DNA of 38,344 bases from the NCBI GenBank assembly GCA_903876885.1, contig CAIRBP010000103.1, forward strand, positions 1-38,344, given 5' to 3'. Origin of the DNA: an uncultured Burkholderiales bacterium. Lineage in GTDB: Bacteria; Pseudomonadota; Gammaproteobacteria; Burkholderiales; Burkholderiaceae_C. The position numbers were made by a program, and so were the translations under genes. Positions 7,702 through 16,566 of the stretch are shown here, one piece after another. Within the stretch, counting starts at the first letter, position 1. Each line of letters opens with the position of its first letter. The notes under the pieces were generated by a model, which ran no database searches, was not told the DNA's origin, and was given only the letters and a program-made list of their open reading frames with translations.

Positions 7702-7858
7702 ATGATTTAACGCGAGCAAGTAAGGTTAAGCGTCACTGTTAGACATTATCATAACTGTTTAAGCTCACGATTTTGTCTGCGATTTCATCAACGGTTTCAT
7801 TAACGGTTTCTGATGGACTCGTAAATCCCCGCTTCACTCACAAAGGTACCAAACCATC

Positions 7859-8857
7859 CTATTTGGAGTGATATTTAGTAACAAGATCAACTTCGTTCTT
7901 GGACCCTAAGATCACGCTAACCCGTTCATGAAGTGCATTAGGTTGGATGTCTAAGATTCTGTCTTTACCGTTGGTGGACGCCCCGCCTGCTTGCTCTACG
8001 ATCCAACTCATTGGATTGGCTTCATACATCAAGCGTAACTTACCGGGCTTGTTTGGCTCTCTCTTGTCCCATGGATACATGAAAACGCCACCTCGTGTCA
8101 GTATGCGGTGCACATCCGCGACCATACTGGCAATCCAGCGCATGTTGAAATCCTTGCCCCGAACACCCTCTTTGCCCTGCAAGCATTCATCAATGTAGCG
8201 CTTAACAGGTGCGTCCCAGTGACGCATATTGCTCATGTTGATAGCGAACTCTTTGGTATCTATTGGAATTTGAACGTTCTCATGCGTTAAAACAAATGAG
8301 CCTTGTTCACGGTCAAGCGTAAACATGTTCACACCGTCACCCACCGTTAAAACGAGTGTAGTTTGTGGACCGTACACACAGTACCCAGCTGCGACTTGCG
8401 CGGAGCCCTTTTGTAAAAAGTCCTCCTCACTTACGCCTGCGTTACCTTCGGGTTTTTTGAGGACACTGAAGATTGTCCCAATACTTACGTTAACGTCGAT
8501 GTTGCTCGAGCCGTCAAGTGGATCAAAGAGTAAGAGATATTCACCTTGTGGGTATCTGTTAGGTACGAGGTAGATGCTCTCCATTTCCTCGGACGCCATA
8601 GCAGCTAAATGACCGCCCCATTCATTGGCTTCAATCAATACCTCGTTGGCGATGATGTCAAGTTTCTTTTGAACTTCGCCTTGAACATTCTCACTTCCAG
8701 CACTTCCGAGCACTCCGCCAAGTGCACCTTTATTGACAGCGTGACTAATGCTCTTGCAAGCCCTAGCAACCACCTCTAAAAGCAGTCTGAGCTCAGGAGG
8801 TATATGCCCCTTTTCGCGTTGTTGCTCTACCAAGAAGCGGGATAAGGAAATAGCCAT
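7859..8857 (-). CDS. fbp: Fructose-1,6-bisphosphatase class I
   Basis: Hydrolyses fructose-1,6-bisphosphate to fructose-6-phosphate in gluconeogenesis, in the cytoplasm. At 332 residues it matches the family length. The metal-binding motif [18 protein letters not shown] lies near residues 111-128. The conserved [11 protein letters not shown] and a C-terminal region with [27 protein letters not shown] are typical. It starts 34 bp after pepN, so the two are probably cotranscribed. The ATG has GGAG about 10 nt upstream. Confidence 0.95.
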   Translation of the reverse strand: MAISLSRFLVEQQREKGHIPPELRLLLEVVARACKSISHAVNKGALGGVLGSAGSENVQGEVQKKLDIIANEVLIEANEWGGHLAAMASEEMESIYLVPNRYPQGEYLLLFDPLDGSSNIDVNVSIGTIFSVLKKPEGNAGVSEEDFLQKGSAQVAAGYCVYGPQTTLVLTVGDGVNMFTLDREQGSFVLTHENVQIPIDTKEFAINMSNMRHWDAPVKRYIDECLQGKEGVRGKDFNMRWIASMVADVHRILTRGGVFMYPWDKREPNKPGKLRLMYEANPMSWIVEQAGGASTNGKDRILDIQPNALHERVSVILGSKNEVDLVTKYHSK

Positions 8858-8891
8858 TTTGCTGTTGCTCCGGTTATATAGGGTTCAAGTA

Positions 8892-11555
8892 TCAATCTGC
8901 TAGAGCGCGGGTGATGACCTCGCGCACATCGTTGCTCAAGTCCGGCTTTGCGGCAACGCGTTTTAAAGCCTCAAACGCTGCAGTGCGGTAGGGTTCAACA
9001 AGTCGTTTCCAACGGTCAAGTGCTCTTGCTAGTCTGGCAGCGACTTGCGAGTTAAATGCATCAATTTCAAGAACGCGCTCACTCCAAAATACATAGCCCG
9101 ACGCATCACTTCTGTGAAACGCTGCTGGGTTAGCTACACAATAACTAAAGATGAGCGCTCGAGCACGGTTTGGATTCTTGATCTCAAAGTCGCTATGTTG
9201 CATAAGAGCGCGCACTTTAGCAAGTAAATCGCCTCCTCGGGAGTTGGCACTGGCTTGCACAGCAAACCATTTATCCATGACCAAAGCGTCATTTTTAAAT
9301 AATTTATAAAACAGGTCTAATATATTTTTTGCCTCGGGGTGGCCACAACTCATGAGTGCGTTTAAGGCATGCATACGCTGTGTCATATTGTCTGCTTGCT
9401 CAAAGTCGCGTTTTGCAAGATGGGCCCATACACCGCTGTCTTCGCTAGCACCGAGTCGCTCAGCCAAGCACAACTGAGACAGCGCCAAGCCCCGTAGTGC
9501 ACGTCTGCCGCAACTCAAAGGATCGGGTGAGTAAGAGCCTGTTTGGTTGTTAGAGTGGTAAGCCCATTCCCAATCACCAAATAAAGCAACAGCCAACTCT
9601 TCACGCATTTTCTCTCGCACCACGTGAACTTTTACGGGGTCGAGTTCAACGAGTTGTTCTGCCAAGTAACTCTCACTTGGGAGAGTCAGTACAACCTCTT
9701 TAAATGCTGAATCTAAGTGATCATTGCGCAAAACTGTCTTGAGTCCAAGTAGCAAGTCAGCGTTTAAGATCTGAGCGGGCAACTCTGGTGCTTGAATAGC
9801 TTTTAAAGCTGTGTCAACGCAGAGTCTTTGAGCTGCATCCCACTGGTTGAAAGGATCCGTATCGTGTGCAAGTAAGGTCAGTAGTTGGTCTTGACTCAAA
9901 TTTGAATCAAGAATAACTGGGGCGCTGAAGTTCCTAAATAGGGACGGGACTGGTTCACTTACTACACCATCGAATTCAAAGATTTGCTCAGTCTGGGTTA
10001 GCACACACAACTGCGTTGCCTTGAGTTGTTCGCCGTTTAAGCCAATGAGTCCGAGAGATACTGGAATCACAAATGGTTCTTTGTGCAGTTGCCCAACTGA
10101 TGGGGGGCAAGACTGCGAGAGTCGCAGTTTGTATGTTTGCGAAGCACTGTCATACTGCCCTGCAGCACTTACAACCGGTGTTCCGGCCTGTGAGTACCAA
10201 CGCTTAAATTGCTCCAAATACACTTTAAGAGCAGAGTCAGGGTTAGCATCGGCTATAGCATTAGCAAAATCATCACACGTTACTGCTTGTCCGTCGTGGC
10301 GCTTAAAGTAAAGCTCCATCCCCTTTGCAAAACCCTCACGGCCTACAAGTGTTTGCATCATTCGAACAACTTCTGCTCCCTTTTCGTAAACAGTAACTGT
10401 ATAGAAATTATTGATCTCTACGTAACTATCAGGCCTAACGGGGTGCGCCATTGGACCAGCGTCCTCTGCGAACTGAAGCGTTCTAAGTAGTCTTACATCT
10501 TCAATTCTTTTGACTGCTTTGGCAGATACACTGCCCGCTAAGTCTTGACTGAACTCTTGGTCTCTAAAGACGGTGAGACCCTCTTTGAGTGAGAGTTGGA
10601 ACCAATCGCGACAAGTGATTCTGTTGCCAGTCCAATTGTGAAAGTACTCGTGACCGACTACGCTCTCAATATTTGAGAAGTCCGCATCTGTTGCGGTGGC
10701 TTGTGAGGCAAGGACATACTTCGTATTAAATATATTTAAGCCCTTATTCTCCATCGCGCCCATATTAAAGTCTGAAGTCGCGACAATCATAAAACGCTCT
10801 AAATCAAGCGTTAGTCCAAAACGTGCTTCATCCCAAGCAATGCTAGACATTAGAGATTTCATTGCATGTTCGGTTTTATCGAGGTCACCTGGGCGAACAT
10901 AGATTTGAAGCAAGTGTCGATTACCGGCCCTAGACACAATCGACTGTTCACGCGCCACAAGTCTTCCAGCAACTAAAGCAAATAAGTAGCACGGTTTTTT
11001 GTGAGGATCTACCCATTTGGCGAAATGACGTCCGTCCTCCAAGGATCCACTGTCGACTAAATTACCATTTGATAATAAGACAGGGTAAGCGGCCTTATCG
11101 GCTTTTAAAGTGACCGTAAAACTAGACATTACATCAGGACGATCCTGGAAATACGTAATGCGCCTAAACCCTTCTGCCTCACACTGAGTGAAAAAGGACT
11201 CATTGCTGACATACAGACCTGATAGCTGCGTATTTTTTATCGGATTACAGATGGTGAAAATTTCAAGATCAAATCCTTGATCATCACTAGGTAAGTTCTC
11301 CAACACCAACTGGTTTTCTTCATTCTTGAAACTGCTCCCAGCCCCGTTTACCAAGACTCTGGATAGGCTAAGGTCTTGACCATCAAGACGCAAAACTGTT
11401 TCATTAGAGTCTTTGTTCTTACGGACTCGCATTTTGTTAAGGACACGGGTTTTTTGTGGATCTAAGTCGAAAGTTAATTCAACCGTATCTATCCAAAACG
11501 CGGGTGCTGTGTAATTCTCTCTTTTAATGAGAGGTGAGGCGCCTTCACGGTACAT
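8892..11555 (-). CDS. pepN: Aminopeptidase N (M1 family, PepN type)
   Basis: A zinc metallopeptidase of 887 residues (E. coli PepN has 870) that removes N-terminal residues from peptides in the cytoplasm. The exopeptidase motif GAMENKGLN lies near residues 266-274. The zinc site HEYFHNWTGNR begins near residue 302, with the third ligand Glu in LKEGLTVFRDQEF near 325. An N-terminal beta domain and a long helical C-terminal domain (DUF3458-type) follow the usual order. It sits between prfB (91-bp gap) and fbp (34-bp gap). No disruption is seen. Confidence 0.95.
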   Translation of the reverse strand: MYREGASPLIKRENYTAPAFWIDTVELTFDLDPQKTRVLNKMRVRKNKDSNETVLRLDGQDLSLSRVLVNGAGSSFKNEENQLVLENLPSDDQGFDLEIFTICNPIKNTQLSGLYVSNESFFTQCEAEGFRRITYFQDRPDVMSSFTVTLKADKAAYPVLLSNGNLVDSGSLEDGRHFAKWVDPHKKPCYLFALVAGRLVAREQSIVSRAGNRHLLQIYVRPGDLDKTEHAMKSLMSSIAWDEARFGLTLDLERFMIVATSDFNMGAMENKGLNIFNTKYVLASQATATDADFSNIESVVGHEYFHNWTGNRITCRDWFQLSLKEGLTVFRDQEFSQDLAGSVSAKAVKRIEDVRLLRTLQFAEDAGPMAHPVRPDSYVEINNFYTVTVYEKGAEVVRMMQTLVGREGFAKGMELYFKRHDGQAVTCDDFANAIADANPDSALKVYLEQFKRWYSQAGTPVVSAAGQYDSASQTYKLRLSQSCPPSVGQLHKEPFVIPVSLGLIGLNGEQLKATQLCVLTQTEQIFEFDGVVSEPVPSLFRNFSAPVILDSNLSQDQLLTLLAHDTDPFNQWDAAQRLCVDTALKAIQAPELPAQILNADLLLGLKTVLRNDHLDSAFKEVVLTLPSESYLAEQLVELDPVKVHVVREKMREELAVALFGDWEWAYHSNNQTGSYSPDPLSCGRRALRGLALSQLCLAERLGASEDSGVWAHLAKRDFEQADNMTQRMHALNALMSCGHPEAKNILDLFYKLFKNDALVMDKWFAVQASANSRGGDLLAKVRALMQHSDFEIKNPNRARALIFSYCVANPAAFHRSDASGYVFWSERVLEIDAFNSQVAARLARALDRWKRLVEPYRTAAFEALKRVAAKPDLSNDVREVITRALAD

Positions 11556-11646
11556 GTCTATACTCCGTCAATTTTCTTACTTAATTTATTTGATGTTTCA
11601 AATAAAGTTATTTAACTAAATCCTAACTTTTTCCAAGCCTCAAGTC

Positions 11647-12751
11647 TTATACACCTTGCTTCAAGGACGCTTCAATGAAGACATCTAAGTCTCCGTCCAA
11701 AACGCGCTGAGTGTTGGACATCTCAACATTGGTCCTCAAATCTTTAATACGACTTTGGTCAAGTACGTAACTCCTGATTTGATGACCCCAGCCTACATCT
11801 GTTTTCGTGTCCTCTAACTTTTGCTGAACTTCCATTCGTTTACGCATCTCAAAGTCATAAAGCCTTGAGCGCAGTCGTTTCCATGCGACATCGCGGTTTG
11901 AGTGCTGACTCCTGCTGTCTTGACACTGAACCACAATGTTTGTGGGGATGTGAGTTAAACGAACAGCAGAATCAGTTTTGTTAATGTGCTGACCACCCGC
12001 GCCACTTGCTCGGTATGTATCTACTCTGACATCTGCTGGATTGATATCAATCTCAACAGAGTCATCAATCTCTGGGTAAACAAAAACACTTGCAAAACTG
12101 GTATGGCGTCCACCCGCAGAATCAAAGGGTGACTTTCTCACAAGCCTATGAACCCCAGTCTCCGTTCTTAGTAGTCCAAACGCATAGTCGCCCTCAATTT
12201 TTATTGTCGCGCCCTTTATGCCCGCAACATCTCCGGGTGTCTCATCTTCAACGGTTGCTTTGAACCCCTTGCGCTCAGCATACTTCAGGTATTGCCTGAG
12301 CAACATGCTGGCCCAGTCACAGGCCTCCGTTCCACCTGCTCCTGCCTGTAAATCAAGGAACGCATGGCTTGAGTCTGCGGGATTGTTAAACATTCTCCTG
12401 AACTCAAGCCTTTCAATGTCGGCTTGTAGGCCCTTCGTCTCGGTCTCAATTGTGAGGAGTCCCTCTTGGTCATCCTCGGATTTAGACATCTCGAACAACT
12501 CGCTGTTGTCGGCTAACTCACTCTCCAAACGAGAGAGTGTCAAAACAATTTCTTCTAGTGACTTTTTCTCTCGCCCTAGTTCCTGTGCTTTTTTAGGATC
12601 ATTCCAAACGCTTGGATCCTCAAGTGATGCGTTAACGGTTCTTAAACGTTCCGACTTGGCATCGTAGTCAAAGATACCTCCGAAGTTCTTGGGTTCTTTG
12701 GGTAAGATCGGCTAAGTTTGCACCGATCTGATTTAATCTTTCAACTTCCAT
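11647..12751 (-). CDS. prfB: Peptide chain release factor 2, with programmed +1 frameshift
   Basis: RF2 recognises UAA and UGA and triggers peptide release. The gene is in two frames. Codons 1-27 run from ATG 12751 (AAGGA 6 nt upstream) to an in-frame TGA at 12670-12668, with peptide start [16 protein letters not shown]. Reading then shifts +1 to [10 protein letters not shown] and continues to TAA at 11647. The product is about 367 residues (E. coli 365). The anticodon-like SPF (in [10 protein letters not shown]) and catalytic GGQ ([11 protein letters not shown]) motifs are intact, with Ala before SGAGGQ where E. coli K-12 has Thr. A gene caller that ignores the shift would report only the second frame. 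Confidence 0.95.
12668..12681 (-). promoter_or_regulatory. Programmed +1 frameshift site of prfB
   Basis: The coding strand reads GGAGGTATCTTTGAC: an internal Shine-Dalgarno-like GGAGG (12681-12677), 3 nt, then the slippery CTT and stop TGA followed by C. Layout and spacing match the E. coli RF2 site, where low RF2 lets the ribosome slip at CTT-T, so RF2 controls its own level. Confidence 0.93.
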
Positions 12752-12815
12752 TATCAATCCTTAGTTATTACTTTTCGTAGTTATTTAATTAAATAGAATT
12801 ACATACAACATTCCG

Positions 12816-13658
12816 TTAACCTACGACTAGTCTGTTATTTTCGCATGGACTAGACAGGTTGTATTCAAGACTGTCTTGATAAGCGCTAAGGCCCTTCAAA
12901 ATATCCCCAATCACTATGACGCTTGGGCTAGCGAGTTTCTGCTCATCAATGGTTGAACACAGCCTGTTTAAACACGTCACAGTATTGCGTTGATCTCTCA
13001 GAGTTGCATTTTGAATAATGCCTACGGGGGTTAGCGGGTTCATACTTTTGAGTAATCCCAACTCAATCTCTCTTGCTCCTTTGATTCCCATATAGATCAC
13101 TAGCGTGAGCTTAGCTTGCTGAGCAGCTAAACCAATCAATTGCCAATTTAGACCTGGTTGGGATTCTTTTTGGTCTGATTCGCTTTGAACTTTTGAGGAT
13201 TTTTGGTGTCCTGTCAAGAAGATGACCCCGTGAGCATGTTCTCTGTGCGTGAGGCTAATGCCTAGAGAGCTTACCGCGGCCAATCCTGAGGTGATGCCGT
13301 TTACGACTTGGACTTGAATTCCTGCCCTTTGTAAGCTCTCGACCTCCTCGCCGCCTCTGCCGAATATAAAAGGATCGCCCCCTTTTAAACGCACCACGTG
13401 GTTCCCCGACCGAGCCTCTTGAATTAAGAGCTTCTCGATAAAAGCTTGTGGCGTCGATTTGCATCCTCCACGCTTTCCAACATAAATAATGCGTGCGTTT
13501 TTGTTAATTAACTTACAAATTTCATCATTAACCAAGTCGTCCACCAATACCACATCAGCGCTTTGTAAAACGTTGAGTGCTTTGATAGTTAAAAGCTCGG
13601 GGTCGCCAGGGCCAGCGCCAACCAAAGAAACGAGCGGAGAATGAGTGTATTCAGACAT
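12816..13658 (-). CDS. cobA: Uroporphyrinogen-III C-methyltransferase (SUMT)
   Basis: A SAM-dependent enzyme making precorrin-2 from uroporphyrinogen III, feeding siroheme or cobalamin. It has 280 residues and is a stand-alone SUMT, not fused to the CysG dehydrogenase/ferrochelatase part. Motifs are VGAGPGDPELLTIKA (13-27), YVGKRGG (59-65), VRLKGGDPFIFGRGGEE (88-104) and GITSGLAAVSSLGISLTHR (120-138). A hydrophilic insert after TGHQ makes the middle slightly longer than usual. The ATG is preceded by an AGGGG that is part of a perfect hairpin. ybiB lies upstream and prfB 64 bp downstream. Confidence 0.9.
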   Translation of the reverse strand: MSEYTHSPLVSLVGAGPGDPELLTIKALNVLQSADVVLVDDLVNDEICKLINKNARIIYVGKRGGCKSTPQAFIEKLLIQEARSGNHVVRLKGGDPFIFGRGGEEVESLQRAGIQVQVVNGITSGLAAVSSLGISLTHREHAHGVIFLTGHQKSSKVQSESDQKESQPGLNWQLIGLAAQQAKLTLVIYMGIKGAREIELGLLKSMNPLTPVGIIQNATLRDQRNTVTCLNRLCSTIDEQKLASPSVIVIGDILKGLSAYQDSLEYNLSSPCENNRLVVG

Positions 13659-13680
13659 GTCCCCTATTGTAGGGGGAGGG
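13659..13680 (-). promoter_or_regulatory. Hairpin covering the cobA Shine-Dalgarno sequence
   Basis: In the mRNA sense the leader reads CCCCTA-CAA-TAGGGG (plus-strand 13675-13661) and then AC before the ATG. It is a perfect 6-bp stem with 3-nt loop. The 3' arm is the only purine-rich ribosome-binding sequence, so folding would hide it. The role is inferred. Confidence 0.45.
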
Positions 13681-13790
13681 GAGTTACAAGAGCTTGCAAC
13701 TCCTTGAAATCCAGAGGTATTTTTTAGTTTTTACAGAAAACGAAAATCAACTTCGGGTGCAAAAAAATAATATCTCAAAAAGAGTATCCG

Positions 13791-14741
13791 TTAATGCATC
13801 TTGAAAGTAGATTTAATCAACTCAATTTGATCCAGAATAGACTTTGGAGTAGGTAATTTGCCATTGAGTATGTTTGAAGTGTAATAAGCAATAGATTTTG
13901 CGTTGAGTTCTTCAGTAAATAAATCAGAAGAACTGACAGAGCCTTTCTCGGAGTCTTGCTGATGAGTAACGATCCCGCCCTTTAAGACTGTGTAGGCGGG
14001 AGAGCGTCTTGGGTCGGCCACCGCTTCCCCTTCGCAACCTCTTAGAAGGACAGCGTCACCATGGACAAGCTCTAGAGTTTTTTTCATAGAAATAGCATAC
14101 TCTGGGTGTGTATAGCTAGTGATTAATAGGGGCTTTAGCCCAGAGGAAGTCGTGCTAGTTTCTTGGTCATTGTGAAATTGCACGGGTTGTATGAGTTTGA
14201 CCATGCTGTGCGCTGAATTACGCAGTCCGATGGTGCGTCTAATTTCTAGTAATCTTAGTAGGCTAGCACTAATGATGCTTGTGGGTGCAAAAGCGAGTTC
14301 ACCCGCCTTAAGCTCGCCGGGTGTGGTTGTAGGATTTACACCGAGTTCTTCTAGAACCTCTTGGCTTGACACTCTTGTATTTTCAGTTGAGCTTCCGTGC
14401 ATAAGCACCGCAAAACCCTCCCTTGCTAGCAAAAGACCAAGAAGGGGAGTCAACACGGGCAAGCGTCTAGCTCCGTTGTATGAGGGTATGACAATCGTCG
14501 GCTTATTAGATTTAGGAGGCGTAAAGTAATTAAGCCTTTGGTGCGCCGCATCTAAGAAGCCAGCCATTTCTTGCTCAGTTTCACCTTTAATTCGCATTGC
14601 GATGCAAAAGGCGCCAAGTTGAATATCGCTCAATTCATCGTCTAAGATCAGGCCCATCAACTCAAATGCTTGCTCTTTGCTCAATGACTTGGCGCCGTCC
14701 TTGCCTCTGCCAATTTCGCGTATGTATGATTGGATACTCAT
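13791..14741 (-). CDS. ybiB: YbiB/TrpD2-family nucleic-acid-binding protein
   Basis: A 316-residue homologue of anthranilate phosphoribosyltransferase that belongs to the TrpD2/YbiB branch. E. coli YbiB of this branch binds nucleic acid and does not act as a transferase. Seen here: YIREIGRGKDGAKSLSKEQA (6-25), the helical N-domain LGAFCIAMRIKGET, VIPSYNGARRLPVLTPLL (84-101), HGSSTENTRV (114-123), RNSAHSMVKLIQP and a late GCEGEAVADPRR. The catalytic GTGGD loop of true TrpD is replaced by PSYNGARR. It is divergent from tsaD (96-bp spacer) and upstream of cobA. Confidence 0.85.
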   Translation of the reverse strand: MSIQSYIREIGRGKDGAKSLSKEQAFELMGLILDDELSDIQLGAFCIAMRIKGETEQEMAGFLDAAHQRLNYFTPPKSNKPTIVIPSYNGARRLPVLTPLLGLLLAREGFAVLMHGSSTENTRVSSQEVLEELGVNPTTTPGELKAGELAFAPTSIISASLLRLLEIRRTIGLRNSAHSMVKLIQPVQFHNDQETSTTSSGLKPLLITSYTHPEYAISMKKTLELVHGDAVLLRGCEGEAVADPRRSPAYTVLKGGIVTHQQDSEKGSVSSSDLFTEELNAKSIAYYTSNILNGKLPTPKSILDQIELIKSTFKMH

Positions 14742-14837
14742 GGAGTCGATAGCTTTGTTCTAATTAATTGGGAGGGAGAAAAGTGTCATTGCTTTCTTCC
14801 AAGGATAATACAAGCAATTCAGAAAGAACTATAGAGA

Positions 14838-15920
14838 ATGTTAATCCTAGGAATCGAATCCTCCTGTGATGAGACAGGCGTTGCTTTGGTGGAGACAGCA
14901 CCAGCAAGCTCATTTGACGAAAACGTTTGGCCCAAACTCTTAGCGCAGGCCCTGCATTCTCAAATAGCGTTACACACACCCTACGGCGGAGTGGTGCCGG
15001 AGCTTGCTAGTCGGGACCATATACAGCGAGTAGTTCCTTTAATTAGGGCGGTCCTTGCTAAGTCTAATCGCGAGTTAAAAGAGATTGATGCCATCGCATT
15101 CACTAAGGGGCCAGGGCTTGCAGGGGCTCTTTTGGTTGGAGCGGGCGTGGCCTGCGCGTTGGGGGCGTCATTGAATATTCCAGTCTTAGGCGTACACCAT
15201 CTAGAGGGGCACCTGTTGTCACCTTTTTTGAGTTCAGATCATCCCCGTTTTCCGTTTGTAGCTCTTTTAGTTTCTGGGGGGCATACGCAGTTAATGATGG
15301 TTCAGGGGGTAGGGGAATATGAGATCTTGGGTGAGTCAATAGACGACGCAGCGGGAGAGGCGTTCGATAAATCGGCCAAATTACTAGGAATTGACTATCC
15401 TGGAGGACGAGAGTTATCGGAGCTTGCCGAAAGCGGCAATCCAGTGGCATATTCATTTCCTAGACCGCTTCTTCACAGTAAAGATTTAAATTTCTCATTT
15501 GCAGGACTTAAAACTGCAGTGCTAACACAATGCAAGAAACTCGGCGATGGGCTCCTCGCTGAGCGCGCTAATTTGGCGGCCTCAACTCAGGCAGCGATTG
15601 TTGAGGTGTTGGTAAAAAAATCTTTGAAAGCCTTAGAACAGACGAGTATGAAAAGTTTAGTTGTGGCAGGTGGAGTGGGCGCAAACAAAGCTCTAAGGGA
15701 TTCACTCAATTCAGAGTGTAAGAAAAGAGGTATTCGTGTACATTACCCAGAAATTGAATTTTGCACTGATAACGGAGCAATGATTGCAATGGCGGGGGCT
15801 ATGCGTATACAGACTCAGCGCGAGTTACCCACAAAAGATTACTCTTTTGAGGTAAGCCCGCGTTGGCCCTTGGATCAAATCACTCAAAGCGTTGTGAAAA
15901 GAGATTTACGCTCTTTTTAA
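14838..15920 (+). CDS. tsaD: tRNA N6-threonylcarbamoyladenosine synthase, TsaD subunit
   Basis: Transfers threonylcarbamoyl from TC-AMP to A37 of ANN-decoding tRNAs, working with TsaB and TsaE. It has 360 residues. The N-terminus [16 protein letters not shown], the metal-binding HHLEGH (120-125, HxxxH) and LVSGGHTQL are all intact, as are GGRELSELA and the C-terminal [13 protein letters not shown]. The start has only a weak GAGA upstream. It is monocistronic and converges with hsp20, ending 23 bp away. Confidence 0.95.
   Translation: MLILGIESSCDETGVALVETAPASSFDENVWPKLLAQALHSQIALHTPYGGVVPELASRDHIQRVVPLIRAVLAKSNRELKEIDAIAFTKGPGLAGALLVGAGVACALGASLNIPVLGVHHLEGHLLSPFLSSDHPRFPFVALLVSGGHTQLMMVQGVGEYEILGESIDDAAGEAFDKSAKLLGIDYPGGRELSELAESGNPVAYSFPRPLLHSKDLNFSFAGLKTAVLTQCKKLGDGLLAERANLAASTQAAIVEVLVKKSLKALEQTSMKSLVVAGGVGANKALRDSLNSECKKRGIRVHYPEIEFCTDNGAMIAMAGAMRIQTQRELPTKDYSFEVSPRWPLDQITQSVVKRDLRSF
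15897..15918 (+). terminator. Putative terminator overlapping the tsaD stop codon
   Basis: AAAAGAG (15897-15903), loop ATTTACG, CTCTTTT (15911-15917), then T. A 7-bp stem with few G-C pairs, placed between two convergent genes. The T-run includes the end of tsaD. Weak but well placed. Confidence 0.4.
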
Positions 15921-15943
15921 TCTAATCGAGGTGCTTTACCTTT

Positions 15944-16306
15944 TTAAAGGATAGGCAATGTTGTAGCACGGCTGACTGGAACTTTCTTAGTTAATGTTAG
16001 GTACAAAACACCGTCCTCTAATTTTGCAGTACTAGAGCTCGCGTCAATTTCTTCCGGTAACTCATAACCTCCGCTGTAATGGCGTTTGGCTTGTTCAGAT
16101 GTTTTGATGCGAACCACTTGCCCCTCGATTGAGATGTTGAGTTGGTCTCTAGGGACTCCTGGAACGTCAATCTGTAACTTGTAGCTTCGCTCGTCTTGTT
16201 CAACTGAGGGTGTATTTTTTGTCTTTAAAACGCCATCAATGAAGCGGTCAAAAGATGCTGTGCTTGCTCTGCGGTAGGATGGTGCTGATACGGGGGATAA
16301 AAACAT
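15944..16306 (-). CDS. Hsp20/alpha-crystallin small heat-shock protein
   Basis: An ATP-independent chaperone of 120 residues holding unfolded proteins in the cytoplasm. The alpha-crystallin domain spans about residues 26-112: SYKLQIDVPGVPRDQLNISIEG, YELPEEID, and the signature AKLEDGVLYLTLTKK. The C-terminal LPIL is a plausible form of the I-x-I oligomerisation motif. The start is ATG 16306, with CAGGAG 6 nt upstream. An upstream in-frame ATG at 16393 is rejected because it lies at the predicted transcription start of a sigma-32-type promoter and adds an atypical basic leader. Confidence 0.9.
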   Translation of the reverse strand: MFLSPVSAPSYRRASTASFDRFIDGVLKTKNTPSVEQDERSYKLQIDVPGVPRDQLNISIEGQVVRIKTSEQAKRHYSGGYELPEEIDASSSTAKLEDGVLYLTLTKKVPVSRATTLPIL

Positions 16307-16394
16307 GTATAACTCCTGTTGTTTAAAGACCTTTCGGCCTGGAATCAACTTAAACTCAGGGGGCCTGGTCGGGCTTAGAGTTTTTTGTTGCATG
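16307..16394 (-). promoter_or_regulatory. Structured hsp20 5' leader
   Basis: The predicted leader can form AAACTC/GAGTTT enclosing a C-rich loop, then AGGCC-GAAA-GGTCT, a 5-bp stem with a GNRA tetraloop, just before CAGGAG. Small heat-shock genes often carry RNA thermometers. The SD is not clearly masked in this fold, though an upstream AACTC could pair with its GAGTT. Speculative. Confidence 0.25.
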
Positions 16395-16400
16395 CATTGG

Positions 16401-16429
16401 AGATGGGTGTGAAGAGTCCTAAATTCAAG
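16401..16429 (-). promoter_or_regulatory. Sigma-32 (RpoH)-type heat-shock promoter of hsp20
   Basis: On the minus strand CTTGAA (16429-16424), a 15-nt spacer, then ACCCATCT (16408-16401). The sigma-32 consensus is CTTGAA and CCCCATNT, so 13 of the 14 consensus positions match, counting the N as matched. Transcription would begin near 16394, giving a leader of about 88 nt. Confidence 0.75.
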
Positions 16430-16566
16430 GCCTAAAGGGCAGGATTTATTTTTGTAATTGAGCTATTGAATTCAAGAAATAATGCCTTACTTTGGGTCCG
16501 ATTCAGAATCTTTAATATAGATTTAAATATTTATATTTTTATAATAATTTTCAAATAATTTTAAAA

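Noticed and set aside
7783-7806. Two tandem copies of a 12-bp unit (TTTCATCAACGG / TTTCATTAACGG)
   Set aside because: Only two imperfect copies, with no sign of function.
10021-10490. Open frames on the strand opposite pepN, and similar antisense frames in most genes
   Set aside because: They are shadows of strongly supported genes, with no family resemblance or ribosome sites.
12783-12794. Perfect palindrome ATTTAATTAAAT upstream of prfB
   Set aside because: All A/T and in an AT-rich spacer, so likely by chance.
16307-16393. Longer start for Hsp20
   Set aside because: That ATG coincides with the predicted sigma-32 transcription start, and ATG 16306 has CAGGAG at good spacing.
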